Positions 40,034-49,255 of a stretch of 64,000 nucleotides of DNA are shown piece by piece (positions within the stretch are counted from its first letter, which is position 1; every line of letters begins with the position of its first letter). The stretch lies in contig NZ_JABFTV010000002.1 of NCBI RefSeq assembly GCF_021404405.1, forward strand, positions 1-64,000, in the 5' to 3' direction. Under the pieces are notes generated by a model. It saw only the letters and a list, made by a program, of their open reading frames with translations, searched no databases and was not told where the DNA came from. The DNA is from Billgrantia aerodenitrificans (lineage in GTDB: Bacteria; Pseudomonadota; Gammaproteobacteria; Pseudomonadales; Halomonadaceae). A program made the position numbers and the translations under genes.

Positions 40034-41362
40034 TCATCGTTCGATGCCGGCCTGCCACTCTTTCCAGGCGAGGGTGGAGCGCACCCCGATGCCGAGCAGC
40101 GGCTCAGGCGGGTTGCCGACCGGCTTGGGTTGATTGAGCATGATGTCGAGCAGTTCGCTCTCGACGCCGAGGGCATACTCGGCAATCAGTTTTCCGGCGA
40201 TGGTGCCCCGGGTCAGGCCCAAGCCGTTCTGACAGACGGCACTGAACACACCGGGTGCGAGCTCACCAAAGGGGGTGCCACCGTTGCGGGAGAGGCACAG
40301 GGCACCACCCCAGGTGTACTCCAGCGATACCCCAGTCAGCATCGGGAAACGGCGCACAAACGAGCGCCAATGGGCGGCGCGCACGCGTGCCAGCTGGTTC
40401 GCACTAGCTTTGACATTAGGGTTGTAGGTAAAGGAGTTGCGGATGCAGATGCGCCCATTGCTCAAGCGGCGCACCGTGGTCCCCATGGGGTCGGCCGGAA
40501 TCAGCCCCCAGCTCTCCTCTCCGCCCAGCGCCGCGATCTCCGGGCGGCTCAACTCACGGGTCAGGCTGCCGTAGGTGTAGACGGGCAGAATGCGCCCCTT
40601 GAGCCCAAGGGCACCGAAGTGAGCCGCGTAGGCATTGTTGGCGAGGATCAGGCCGGGTGCCGTGAGCTGCCCCTGATCGGTGACGAGAACATGAGGCTTG
40701 CCGACCCGGATCTCGCGAACCGCCGTGTCCTCGTAGAGTTGTACGTTCTCGGGCAGTGTTTCCCCCAGGCCCCGGGACAGGGCGGCAGGCTGGACCATCA
40801 CACAACCAGGAGCATGCAAGCCCGCTCGATAGAAGCCGGTGCCCGTCACTGCCTGCATCTCCCGGGCGTCGAGCAGGCGGTAGGGCTCTCCGAGAGTCGT
40901 CAAGCCCCTGGCGAAGGCCTCCAAGGCACGCTCACCGCGGGCCTCCGCCGCGCCGTGCAACTTGCCCTGCTCGCGCCAGTCACAGTCGATGGCGTAACGC
41001 TTCACAATCCCACGCATGTAGTCGATCGCCCCACGGTTGAGACGAATCTGCTGAAGATCCTTGTGGCGATCCCCGGTGTAATCGTGAGAGCTCAGATCGT
41101 GCGGCAGGTCGATCATGAATCCCGAGTTGCGCCCCGCAGCGCCAAAGCCGACGCGCCGAGCATCCACCAGGGCGATGGCGGCATCCGGCTGTAGCTCGGC
41201 CAGGCGTCGGGCCGCGGCGAGCCCGGCCAGCCCCGCTCCCAGCACAACCCAGTCGGCCTTGGCCCTTCCCCTCAAGGGAGAGGCGGGCGGCGGCGTCGGT
41301 AGCATCTCGTACCAGCCGCAGCGGCCGTCGTTCTGGGGCAGGAAATTGCATGTCAGCTGCAT
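40034..41362 (-). CDS. FAD-dependent oxidoreductase, PuuB/DAO-like
   Basis: The 442-residue protein belongs to the DAO family. It has the Rossmann motif VVLGAGLAGLAAARRLAELQ near residue 38, G-F-G-A-A-G-R-N-S-G-F, and a C-terminal segment QNGLGLTRGTIAGKLIAEYA. Overall layout resembles gamma-glutamylputrescine oxidoreductase PuuB. A flavin-dependent oxidation of a primary or secondary amine to an imine or aldehyde is expected. CGGAGG supports the start at 41362. It sits between dapA-like and aldehyde dehydrogenase genes, one transcript. Confidence 0.88.
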   Translation of the reverse strand: MQLTCNFLPQNDGRCGWYEMLPTPPPASPLRGRAKADWVVLGAGLAGLAAARRLAELQPDAAIALVDARRVGFGAAGRNSGFMIDLPHDLSSHDYTGDRHKDLQQIRLNRGAIDYMRGIVKRYAIDCDWREQGKLHGAAEARGERALEAFARGLTTLGEPYRLLDAREMQAVTGTGFYRAGLHAPGCVMVQPAALSRGLGETLPENVQLYEDTAVREIRVGKPHVLVTDQGQLTAPGLILANNAYAAHFGALGLKGRILPVYTYGSLTRELSRPEIAALGGEESWGLIPADPMGTTVRRLSNGRICIRNSFTYNPNVKASANQLARVRAAHWRSFVRRFPMLTGVSLEYTWGGALCLSRNGGTPFGELAPGVFSAVCQNGLGLTRGTIAGKLIAEYALGVESELLDIMLNQPKPVGNPPEPLLGIGVRSTLAWKEWQAGIER

Positions 41363-41386
41363 GGCTTGGCCTCCGCCGCCTTAGAG

Positions 41387-42277
41387 TCAACTGCGGTGAG
41401 CGATCAGGGCCTCATAGGTACGCTGGAAGGCAGCCTTCTCTGCCTCGTCCAACGGCAGCAGTGGGCGATGGGCCGGCCCGACTGACAGCCCGGCCACTTC
41501 GCAGCCGTACTTGATGTACTGGCAGAACTTACCGCCCTGCTCCAGCAGGTTGAGCATGGGCAGCAGGCGGGCGGCCAGCTCACGGCCGGCGACGAAGTCC
41601 TTCTCGATCACACAGGCACGGTGCAGGGCCACGTGCTCCGGCGCCAGGAAGTTGGAGGCGCCGCAGACCCAGCTGCGAGCCCCCCAGACGAAGTACTCCA
41701 GCACCTGGTCGTCCATGCCGCAGCTGAGCTGAAGCTGACCGCTGAACTCAGTGGCCAGCGCATGCAGGCGTTCCACCGAACCGGTGCTCTCCTTGATCGC
41801 CTGGATATTGGGCCGGTCCCGCAGCGCCTGGATCAGCTCCAGAGACATGGGTACGCCGGTGCGATCAGGGAAGTTATAGAGCATGATTGGCAGGTCGAGG
41901 GCATCGTCAACAGCGCGAATGTGGGCCAGCAGCTCCTCCTGGGTCGGCTGGCAGTAGTAGGGGGCTGCCACCAGCAGGGCATCGAAACCGGAGGCCTTGG
42001 CATACTGGCCCAACTCCAGGCTTTCCTCCGTGGTGGTGGCGTTGATGCCGGCCATCAGCGGGATACGCCCCTTGGCATGATCGGCGACGTAGTCAAAGAC
42101 GCGCTTACGATCGTCCTTGCTAAGCGCATAGTACTCGCCGGTGGTTCCACCAATGATCAAACCGTGAACACCCTGATCGATCAGAGTGTCAATCACTTTG
42201 CCGAGCACATCAAACTGAATGGAATTGTCGCCAGCAAAAGGAGTGACAACGGGAGTCCAGATGCCATCGAAGTTCAT
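41387..42277 (-). CDS. DapA/NAL-family lyase or deaminase
   Basis: The 296-residue TIM-barrel protein has the Schiff-base Lys in AIKESTG (residue 162), Tyr134 in MLYNFPDRTG and the GTTGEYY loop (44-50). Family members include dihydrodipicolinate synthase, N-acetylneuraminate lyase and pyrroline-4-hydroxy-2-carboxylate deaminase. The setting with an FAD amine oxidoreductase and an aldehyde dehydrogenase resembles hydroxyproline catabolism, but the other two enzymes look more like the putrescine type, so the substrate stays open. First gene of its operon. Confidence 0.85.
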   Translation of the reverse strand: MNFDGIWTPVVTPFAGDNSIQFDVLGKVIDTLIDQGVHGLIIGGTTGEYYALSKDDRKRVFDYVADHAKGRIPLMAGINATTTEESLELGQYAKASGFDALLVAAPYYCQPTQEELLAHIRAVDDALDLPIMLYNFPDRTGVPMSLELIQALRDRPNIQAIKESTGSVERLHALATEFSGQLQLSCGMDDQVLEYFVWGARSWVCGASNFLAPEHVALHRACVIEKDFVAGRELAARLLPMLNLLEQGGKFCQYIKYGCEVAGLSVGPAHRPLLPLDEAEKAAFQRTYEALIAHRS

Positions 42278-42644
42278 GCTTTCACCTTTTTGTAAAGAAG
42301 ATTTATATATGGCGTGGTGATGAAGCCGAAATTGGCCTTAATTCAGAGTAAGCAGTCCGGCGCTGCTGCCAAAGAAACTTATTCTGCCGGCAATTAATGA
42401 CTGGATGTTATGGTTGAAAAGTGCCTTCTCCTCGTCCGGTTGGCCCTGTGTGGGCGGTACCTGACCGCTCCGCAGAGACTCTGCAGCGTTCATCGACCAC
42501 TAACCGGGGTGGGGTGGCTGTTGCGCGCGGGGACTTTGGGGTAGCCTAGATGGCAGAAATGCCTTGTTGCACGCTTACACGAAAGTAGGCCGGTCTGTTT
42601 CACGGCGGAATCGACTTTATTCAGAATGTTGATGAGCTCACGTT
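42278..42644. other. Divergent promoter region
   Basis: This 367-bp gap separates the DapA-family operon (minus) from a LysR gene (plus). No hairpin or repeat stood out. It should hold promoters for both units and the LysR binding site. Confidence 0.4.
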
Positions 42645-43619
42645 ATGACAAAACACACCGACCCCGACCAGACGCTGCTCAAGATGCCTTCCCTGCGGGC
42701 GGTGAAGTCCTTCGTGGCGGCGGCGCGCTACCAGAATTTTACCCGTGCCGCCGAGGCCCTGTGCGTCACCCAGGCAGCGATCAGCCGACAGGTTCGTGAG
42801 CTGGAGGGTTATCTGGGCACGCCCTTGTTCAAGCGGGTGGGGCGTTCGGTAGAGCTGACCACGGCTGGCTCCATCTTCTTTGATGCGGCGCAGCTTTCCT
42901 TTATCAACATTGCTCAGGCCGCCGATCGCATCCGCAAGGACCACGGGACGAGTGCTAGGCGCCCCCTGACGCTGTGCTGCTCTCCCGCATTCTCTGCGCT
43001 GTGGATGTCGCGCCGATTACCGAGTTTTTTCAGTGACAACCCTGATATTGACCTTAATCTGGTCACCACCCAGAATTTCCTCGCCCTGGAGCCAGGGGTC
43101 TACCCGGACATCTTCATCACCAAGATGTCGCGGGTGCGGGACGGCTATATCAGCCTGCCGCTGTTTCATGACGTCATCTATCCAGTCTGTACACCGGATT
43201 ATCTTGAGGCCCATCCCGAGATTCAGACGCTTGAGGGTCTGCGAGACGGTGTGCTTCTGAACCTGAGTCCCTACGGTCGCTCCCAGGTCGCCGAGCACGT
43301 GGATTGGGGGGTGTGGCTGGCGATCCACCATCTTGATATCGAGGATCGCACGCACGATAGCCACCATTATTTCAATGCCAACGATTACAATATGCTGATC
43401 CAGATGGTGCTGAACAGCCAGGGTGTGGCCTTGGGCTGGGACCATCTGGTGGGGCCGATCGTCGAGCAGGGAAAGTTGGTCAGGCCGGTCGATAAACAAG
43501 TGGTGCTTGAAGAGACGCGCCATTACCTGGCCTATCGGGAGGACAAGGCCGATGACGAGACGCTATGCCGGTTCCGCGAGTGGTTCACCGCCCAGTGCTG
43601 CATCCGGGTCTCCCCGTGA
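42645..43619 (+). CDS. LysR-family regulator (GcvA-like)
   Basis: The 324-residue protein has the helix-turn-helix at residues 17-76 (FTRAAEALCVTQAAISRQVR, then LEGYLGTPLFKRVGRSVELT) with the GcvA-type sequence order MPSLRAVKSFVAAARYQNFT. The effector domain ends GVALGWDHLVGPIVEQGKLV. It is divergent from the DapA/FAD-oxidoreductase/aldehyde-dehydrogenase operon and is its likely regulator. Confidence 0.9.
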   Translation: MTKHTDPDQTLLKMPSLRAVKSFVAAARYQNFTRAAEALCVTQAAISRQVRELEGYLGTPLFKRVGRSVELTTAGSIFFDAAQLSFINIAQAADRIRKDHGTSARRPLTLCCSPAFSALWMSRRLPSFFSDNPDIDLNLVTTQNFLALEPGVYPDIFITKMSRVRDGYISLPLFHDVIYPVCTPDYLEAHPEIQTLEGLRDGVLLNLSPYGRSQVAEHVDWGVWLAIHHLDIEDRTHDSHHYFNANDYNMLIQMVLNSQGVALGWDHLVGPIVEQGKLVRPVDKQVVLEETRHYLAYREDKADDETLCRFREWFTAQCCIRVSP

Positions 43620-43794
43620 CGGCGTGCCCCACCCGCGCCCTGCCGAGGTGCCGCCCCTCTCCGTGGGCTTCGTCCTGCTGCACCGCTTCACGCTGCTGCC
43701 CTTTGCCGCCCTCGTCGACTGTCTGGCAGTTGTGAAGCGCAATTCAGGTACCTTACGCCATGCCTAACGTACCAATAATAGATCCCCGGCATCA

Positions 43795-44055
43795 CGCGGC
43801 CCTACATGTTGGTGCTGAAAATCTTGACCATCCCTTGAGCATATAGACGAGATGAAAATCGGCTTCATGAAGATGCCACCCTGTCCCTATGTCAGGTGCG
43901 TTCTTGGCTCTTACCACCTGTGCCAGTACAGCACCGCCAGTGGCGGTTGAGATGCCGAGATCACGGTATTGAAAGAAGCTCCTAAGGCCCTCATCGACAA
44001 ATTCACTGTTCTGGGGAGTGACATGGGAAAACCCGGTTTTGAGTTCGTCTTGCAT
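43795..44055 (-). pseudogene. Truncated cupin-domain protein
   Basis: Minus frame from the ATG at 44055 (AGGAGAG upstream) reads GFSHVTPQNSEFVDEGLRSF, FQYRDLGISTATGGAVLAQV and GTGWHLHEADFHLVYMLKGW, the first half of a cupin with its HxHxxxFH metal motif (HLHEADFH). It then shifts frame and ends in SAPTCRAA; the second cupin half, including the last metal His, is missing. Confidence 0.75.
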
Positions 44056-44132
44056 GGTGACTCTCCTGGCTAGTAATACTTCAACGAGTTGAAAGGGAAA
44101 AACTGACCCTGTGGCGTCGCTCCGGCGCTGCG

Positions 44133-44243
44133 TCACTCTTCTGCAGCGAACTCCAGCAGCACGTCTCCCTGGCCCACCGTATCGCCGGCGTTGAAGTGGA
44201 AGCCGTCGCTGCGCGGATTGACTTGGGTGTTCAGGATGGCCAT
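44133..44243 (-). pseudogene. 36-codon scar joining mccB start to mccA end
   Basis: The frame begins MAILNTQVNPRSD, which is how 3-methylcrotonyl-CoA carboxylase beta subunits (mccB) start, and continues GFHFNAGDTVGQGDVLLEFA and a stop, which reads like the end of the biotin-carrier domain of the alpha subunit (mccA). It lies 76 bp downstream of ivd, where mccB begins in leucine-degradation operons. A deletion of roughly the whole mccB-to-mccA interval best explains it. Whether a 36-residue peptide is made is unknown. Confidence 0.7.
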
Positions 44244-44258
44244 CTATCGGCTCCCTTG

Positions 44259-44296
44259 CTCAATGTGTGTTCACGAACTCAATGTGTGTTCACGAA
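44259..44296. repeat. 19-bp tandem duplication
   Basis: CTCAATGTGTGTTCACGAA occurs twice in direct succession in the gap between ivd and the mcc scar. The copies are identical. Confidence 0.95.
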
Positions 44297-44319
44297 GGTG
44301 CGAGCTAGCGCAGCCATTT

Positions 44320-45489
44320 TCATTTTGATTCATTGAACAACTCACGGCCGATCAGCATACGACGGATCTCGCTGGTCCCGGCGCCGATCTCGTAGAGCTT
44401 GGCGTCGCGCAGCAGGCGCCCGGTGGGGTACTCGTTGATGTAGCCGTTGCCGCCGAGCAGCTGGATGGCGTCCAGCGCCACCTGGGTGGCCTTTTCCGCA
44501 CAGTAGAGGATCACGCCGGCGGCGTCCTTGCGGGAAGTCTGGCCGCGATCGCAGGCTGCCGCCACCGCGTAGAGGTAGGCGCGGCAGGCATTCAGCGTGG
44601 TGTACATGTCGGCGATCTTGCCCTGTACCAGTTGGAACTCGCCGATGGACTGGTTGAACTGCTTGCGCTCGTGAACGTAGGGCACGACGACGTCCATGGC
44701 CGCCTGCATGATGCCGATGGGGCCGGCGGCGAGCACGGTGCGCTCGTAGTCCAGGCCGCTCATCAGTACGCGCACGCCCTTGCCCTCATCGCCCAGCACG
44801 TTCTCGACCGGCACCTCGCAGTCCTGGAACACCAGCTCGCAGGTGTTGGAGCCGCGCATGCCCAGCTTGTCGAGCTTCTGTGCGGTGGAGAAGCCGGGCA
44901 TGCCTTTCTCGATGATGAAGGCGGTGATGCCCTTGGAGCCGGCTTCCGGGTCGGTCTTGGCGTAGACCACCAGCACGTCGGCGTCGGGGCCGTTGGTGAT
45001 CCACATCTTGTTGCCGTTGAGTACGTAGTGATCGCCCTCGCGACGCGCGCGCAGCTTCATGGAGACCACGTCGGAACCGGCGCCCGGCTCTGACATGGCC
45101 AGCGCGCCGATGTGCTCGCCGCTGATCAGCTTGGGCAGGTACTTGGCCTTCTGCTCGGCATTGGCGTTGATCTTGAGCTGGTTCACGCACAGGTTGGAAT
45201 GCGCGCCGTAGGAGAGGCCCACCGAGGCGCTGGCCCGGGAAATCTCTTCCATGGCGATGCAGTGCGCCAGGTAGCCCATGCCGGTGCCGCCGTCCTCTTC
45301 CGGCACGGTGATGCCGAGCAGGCCCATGTCGCCGAACTTCTGCCACAGGTCGTTGGGGAACTCGTTCTTCTCGTCGATCTCGGCGGCGCGCGGGGCGATC
45401 TCGTCGCGGGCGAAGGCGTTCACCTGATCGCGCAACATGTTGAGTTCGTCGTCGAGGCCGAAGTCGAGGGGCTTGTAGGAAAGAAGCAT
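44320..45489 (-). CDS. ivd: Isovaleryl-CoA dehydrogenase
   Basis: The 389-residue acyl-CoA dehydrogenase oxidises isovaleryl-CoA to 3-methylcrotonyl-CoA in leucine breakdown, passing electrons to ETF. Typical features are [71 protein letters not shown] and [20 protein letters not shown] followed by [12 protein letters not shown]. The next steps of the pathway (mccBA) are deleted here, so its product could not be carboxylated by products of this locus. Confidence 0.93.
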   Translation of the reverse strand: MLLSYKPLDFGLDDELNMLRDQVNAFARDEIAPRAAEIDEKNEFPNDLWQKFGDMGLLGITVPEEDGGTGMGYLAHCIAMEEISRASASVGLSYGAHSNLCVNQLKINANAEQKAKYLPKLISGEHIGALAMSEPGAGSDVVSMKLRARREGDHYVLNGNKMWITNGPDADVLVVYAKTDPEAGSKGITAFIIEKGMPGFSTAQKLDKLGMRGSNTCELVFQDCEVPVENVLGDEGKGVRVLMSGLDYERTVLAAGPIGIMQAAMDVVVPYVHERKQFNQSIGEFQLVQGKIADMYTTLNACRAYLYAVAAACDRGQTSRKDAAGVILYCAEKATQVALDAIQLLGGNGYINEYPTGRLLRDAKLYEIGAGTSEIRRMLIGRELFNESK

Positions 45490-45551
45490 GTAACCTCCTG
45501 AATAACTACTGTTATTGTTTCTGTGCTAATAAGTCGAGTGGCTAAAATAGG

Positions 45552-45589
45552 AAAAAAATGCCATCGGGAGAGAGAGTGTCCCGATGGCA
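45552..45589 (-). terminator. Rho-independent terminator of the indolepyruvate oxidoreductase gene
   Basis: On the minus strand TGCCATCGGGA, a nine-base loop, TCCCGATGGCA and seven T follow the stop at 45598 within ten bases. The stem is perfect over 11 bp. It isolates this gene from ivd downstream. Confidence 0.93.
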
Positions 45590-45597
45590 AACGGCAC

Positions 45598-48500
45598 TCA
45601 GCTGACTTCATAGCAATCGATTTTTTGCACCGAGGACTTCGGGTTCCGAAACTCCTGGAGGAGTTGCTGTTGCATCTCTTGGGCGCTCTGGGCGTACCGT
45701 TCCTTCACCGGTCCAAAACCGCGAATCCGATCGGGCAGGGAAGCAAGCTTGATTGCCGTGGAGTGGTTTTGGTCGGTCAATTCGGCTTCCAGGGTATCCA
45801 GCAACCGTTCATAGTCCTTGAGCAACGTTTTCTCAAACTTCCGGTCCTGCGTATGTCCGAAGGGATCGAACGGGGTCTGGCGCAGGAACTTCAGGCGTGC
45901 CAGCAGCTTGAAGGCCGCCATCATCCAAGGGCCATAGCTTCGCTTCTTGGGAGCTTTACCTGCCTTGCCATGTGCCCACAGCGGTGGCGCGAGGTGGAAG
46001 TTGAGCTTGAAGTCGCCCTCGAAGGTAGCGTGGATCTGCTCCATAAACTTGGGATCGGTGTATAGACGCGCCACTTCATACTCATCCTTGTAGGCAAGCA
46101 ACTTGAAATAGTGGCGAGCGACGGCCTCCGTCAGACCCATGGCATGGGGCTGAAGGCTCATCTCCAGTTTCCGGATCCGTTGCACCCTGTTGGTGTATCG
46201 CTTGGCATAGGCGGCATTCTGATAGGCGACCAGTTGTTCCTGCCGGCGCTCGATCACTTCGTCCAGGGTTCGGGAGATCCCTGGTTGAGTGTCGCTGCTG
46301 CTCTTTGGCCGGGTGAGACGCTGGACCTCCTCGAGGTCATGGGCGGCCCGACGCCCCCATTGGAAGCTATTCTTGTTGAAGTCCACCGCCGTACCAAGTG
46401 TTTCGATCGCGTGCAGCAGAGAGGACTCGGTGAAGGGTAACAGCCCTTTCTGATAGGCCACCCCGAGCAGGAAAGTATTAGTGGCGATGGAGTCGCCCAT
46501 CAGTCGGGTCGCCAGGGTACTGGCATCTAGCGAATACAGGTTTGCCCGACCGACTCGCTCCATCAGGCGCTGATACATTCGATCGCTCTCGAAGCGAGGG
46601 TCCGGGTTGGCTTCCAGATCGCCGCTGGTGGCCTGCTGAGCATAGCGGCGGATGAAAGTGCTGGTAATACTTTCGGCCAGGTTGAGTACGACCGACGTCC
46701 GTTCGGATTGCAGTTTCGACAAGGTCTCGTCATCGGCACTCACGACCAGGTCGCCACCGATCAGCAGGTCGGTTTCGCCTGGGCCGATGCGGGGGGCATG
46801 CAGCACCTCTTGAGTCATGGCCAGGCGCACATGGGACCAGACCGCCCCGCCTTTCTGGGCCATGCCGGTCATGTCCAGGGACACGACTCCCAGGCCTTGC
46901 TGATGTGCCGCCAGACCAAGCAACGTCCCGATGGTCACGACCCCGGTGCCGCCGATGCCGGTGATCAGGATGTTGTAAGGCGTATCCAGCGGCGCTAGCG
47001 TCGGCGTCGGGAGCGCAACAGCAGCCGGGTTATCATAGGACGGGCTACCCTTGCGCAGCTGGCCGCCCTCCACCGTGACGAAACTGGGGCAGAAGCCATC
47101 GAGGCAGCTGAAATCCTTGTTGCATGAGGACTGATCGATCGTACGCTTGGCGCCGAATTCGGTCTCGACCGAGACCACCGACATGCAGTTCGACTGACGG
47201 CTGCAGTCCCCGCACCCTTCGCAGACTGCGTCGTTGATCATCACCCGGCGTGGCGGATCGGGATACTGCTTCCGCTTGCGTCGGCGGCGCTTCTCGGCGG
47301 CACAGGTCTGGTCATAGATGATCGCCGAGACCCCTGGATACTCGCGCAGTTCGCGCTGGATCGCCGCCATCTCGCTGCGATGGCGTACCGGCACGCCATC
47401 GGCCAGCCCGCTGATCTTGGCGTACTTGTCCGTGTCATCGCTGACCACGACGATGCGCTTGACCCCTTCGGCGGCCAGTTGCCGGGAGATCTGCGGCACC
47501 GTCAGGGTGCCATCCACTGGCTGGCCACCGGTCATGGCGACGGCATCGTTGTAGAGAATCTTGTAGGTGATCGGCGCCTTGGCTGCGACGGCGGCACGGA
47601 TCGCCAGAAGACCAGAATGGAAGTAGGTGCCATCACCCAGGTTAGCGAAGACATGGCGAGTCTCGGTAAAGGGGGCTTGGCCGATCCAGGCCGCTCCTTC
47701 GCCCCCCATCTGGGAGAAGGTTTGAGTCTCCGGATAGATCCAGGCGGCCATGAAGTGGCAGCCGATCCCAGCGAGAGCGCGGCTGCCCTCGGGGACCTTG
47801 GTGGAGGTGTTGTGGGGACAGCCCGAGCAGTAGTGGGGTACCCGTTGCATCCCCGAGGCAGCAAGCTGGTCTGGCTCATAGCGACGTGCCAGCAGCGTGT
47901 CAAGACGGGCTTGCAACTCTGAGTCTTCGCGATGCTCGAGAAGCCGAGCCACCAAGACGCTGGCGATGTCTAGGTAGGAGAGCTCGCCGCACTCAGGCAG
48001 CAGCCAGTGATCGGCAACCACCTGGCTTCCATCCGACTTACCGACGACACGCGGGCGTACGCTCTCCTCAAGAGAGAAGAGCACCTCCTTGAGCTGTTGT
48101 TCGAGAAAGGCGCGCTTCTCCTCTACGACGATGATCTCATCGAGCCCAGTAGCGAACTGGCGAATCCCCTCGGGCTCCAGAGGCCAGACCATACCTACCT
48201 TGTAGAGTCGCAGGCCGAGTCGCTGGGCTCCCTCCGTGTCGATTCCCAGACTGTCGAGTGCCTGGCAGACATCCAGATAGGACTTGCCCGAGGTGACGAT
48301 GCCGATCCGCGCCCCGGGGGCGTCGAGCGTGACTCGATCAAGCCGATTGGCGCGTGCATAGGCCTGGGCGGCGCGCAGCTTGTATTGCGCCAGGCGAGCT
48401 TCCTGGTCCAGGGGGGGATCGGGCCAGCGAATTCCGAGTCCGTGCTCGGGTAGGACGAAGTCGTCGGGTAAATGGGTATCGACCCGCCAGGGATCGACAT

Positions 48501-49131
48501 CGACGACGGCACCGCTTTCGACGGTGTCAGCCACGGCCTTGAGCGCGACCCAGCAGCCGGAGTAGCGCGACATTGCCCAGCCGTGGATCCCATAATCAAG
48601 ATATTCCTGAACATCTGCCGGAGCGAGAGTCGGCATCATGACAGCCTGGAAGACCTGCTCGGTCTGGTGCGCCAGGGAGGAGGAGCGAGAAGCGTGATCG
48701 TCGCCTGCGATAGCTAGCACACCGCCATGCTGCGAGGTCCCTGCAGAGTTAGCATGGCGGAAGACGTCCCCGCTGCGATCGACGCCTGGACCCTTGCCGT
48801 ACCACATGCCAAAGACACCATCGTACTTGGCACCCTCGAACAGGTTGACCTGTTGACTCCCCCAGATGGCGGTGGCGGCCAGTTCTTCGTTGATGCCAGG
48901 CTGGAAGTGAATGTGGTTCGTCTTGAGCTCTGCTTTGTTCTTCCAGAGGGCCTGGTCTAGACCGCCCAGCGGTGAACCCCGGTAGCCTGAGATGAATCCA
49001 GCTGTGTTGAGCCCTGAAGCAGCGTCACGCTGGCGCTGAATGGCAGGTAGTCGGGCCAAGGCCTGGACACCATTGATAAGGCACAATGACTTGTTTTTAT
49101 TTGGTTTGCTTGCTGAAGCAGGGAGGCTCAT
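45598..49131 (-). CDS. Indolepyruvate ferredoxin oxidoreductase, fused IorA-IorB type
   Basis: The 1177-residue enzyme decarboxylates aryl 2-oxoacids (such as indolepyruvate) to acyl-CoA using thiamine diphosphate and Fe-S clusters. The order is an N-terminal pyrimidine-binding domain (AGFISGYRGSPLGGLDQALW), the TPP domain with HYCSGCPHNTSTKVPEGSRA and GDGTYFHSGLLA, a cysteine cluster VCEGCGDCSRQSNCMSV, and a C-terminal gamma-like domain with ITGIGGTGVVTIGTLLGLAA and GMAQKGGAVWSHVRLA. A divergent LysR gene 124 bp away is the likely regulator. Monocistronic, with a strong terminator. Confidence 0.93.
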   Translation of the reverse strand: MSLPASASKPNKNKSLCLINGVQALARLPAIQRQRDAASGLNTAGFISGYRGSPLGGLDQALWKNKAELKTNHIHFQPGINEELAATAIWGSQQVNLFEGAKYDGVFGMWYGKGPGVDRSGDVFRHANSAGTSQHGGVLAIAGDDHASRSSSLAHQTEQVFQAVMMPTLAPADVQEYLDYGIHGWAMSRYSGCWVALKAVADTVESGAVVDVDPWRVDTHLPDDFVLPEHGLGIRWPDPPLDQEARLAQYKLRAAQAYARANRLDRVTLDAPGARIGIVTSGKSYLDVCQALDSLGIDTEGAQRLGLRLYKVGMVWPLEPEGIRQFATGLDEIIVVEEKRAFLEQQLKEVLFSLEESVRPRVVGKSDGSQVVADHWLLPECGELSYLDIASVLVARLLEHREDSELQARLDTLLARRYEPDQLAASGMQRVPHYCSGCPHNTSTKVPEGSRALAGIGCHFMAAWIYPETQTFSQMGGEGAAWIGQAPFTETRHVFANLGDGTYFHSGLLAIRAAVAAKAPITYKILYNDAVAMTGGQPVDGTLTVPQISRQLAAEGVKRIVVVSDDTDKYAKISGLADGVPVRHRSEMAAIQRELREYPGVSAIIYDQTCAAEKRRRRKRKQYPDPPRRVMINDAVCEGCGDCSRQSNCMSVVSVETEFGAKRTIDQSSCNKDFSCLDGFCPSFVTVEGGQLRKGSPSYDNPAAVALPTPTLAPLDTPYNILITGIGGTGVVTIGTLLGLAAHQQGLGVVSLDMTGMAQKGGAVWSHVRLAMTQEVLHAPRIGPGETDLLIGGDLVVSADDETLSKLQSERTSVVLNLAESITSTFIRRYAQQATSGDLEANPDPRFESDRMYQRLMERVGRANLYSLDASTLATRLMGDSIATNTFLLGVAYQKGLLPFTESSLLHAIETLGTAVDFNKNSFQWGRRAAHDLEEVQRLTRPKSSSDTQPGISRTLDEVIERRQEQLVAYQNAAYAKRYTNRVQRIRKLEMSLQPHAMGLTEAVARHYFKLLAYKDEYEVARLYTDPKFMEQIHATFEGDFKLNFHLAPPLWAHGKAGKAPKKRSYGPWMMAAFKLLARLKFLRQTPFDPFGHTQDRKFEKTLLKDYERLLDTLEAELTDQNHSTAIKLASLPDRIRGFGPVKERYAQSAQEMQQQLLQEFRNPKSSVQKIDCYEVS

Positions 49132-49255
49132 AAGCTAACTCCGCCAGACGCTAGTCGGATTGTTCGTGAATGATGCGTTTGATGGAGCTTGAGACTAGGA
49201 AGCGGCAGGGGTATTGTAAAACGATAAAAATATCTATCAGGTATCTGTTTTTTTT

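Noticed and set aside
39194-41194. 666-codon open frame antisense to the aldehyde dehydrogenase and FAD oxidoreductase genes
   Set aside because: It spans two real genes on the other strand and has no domain of its own.
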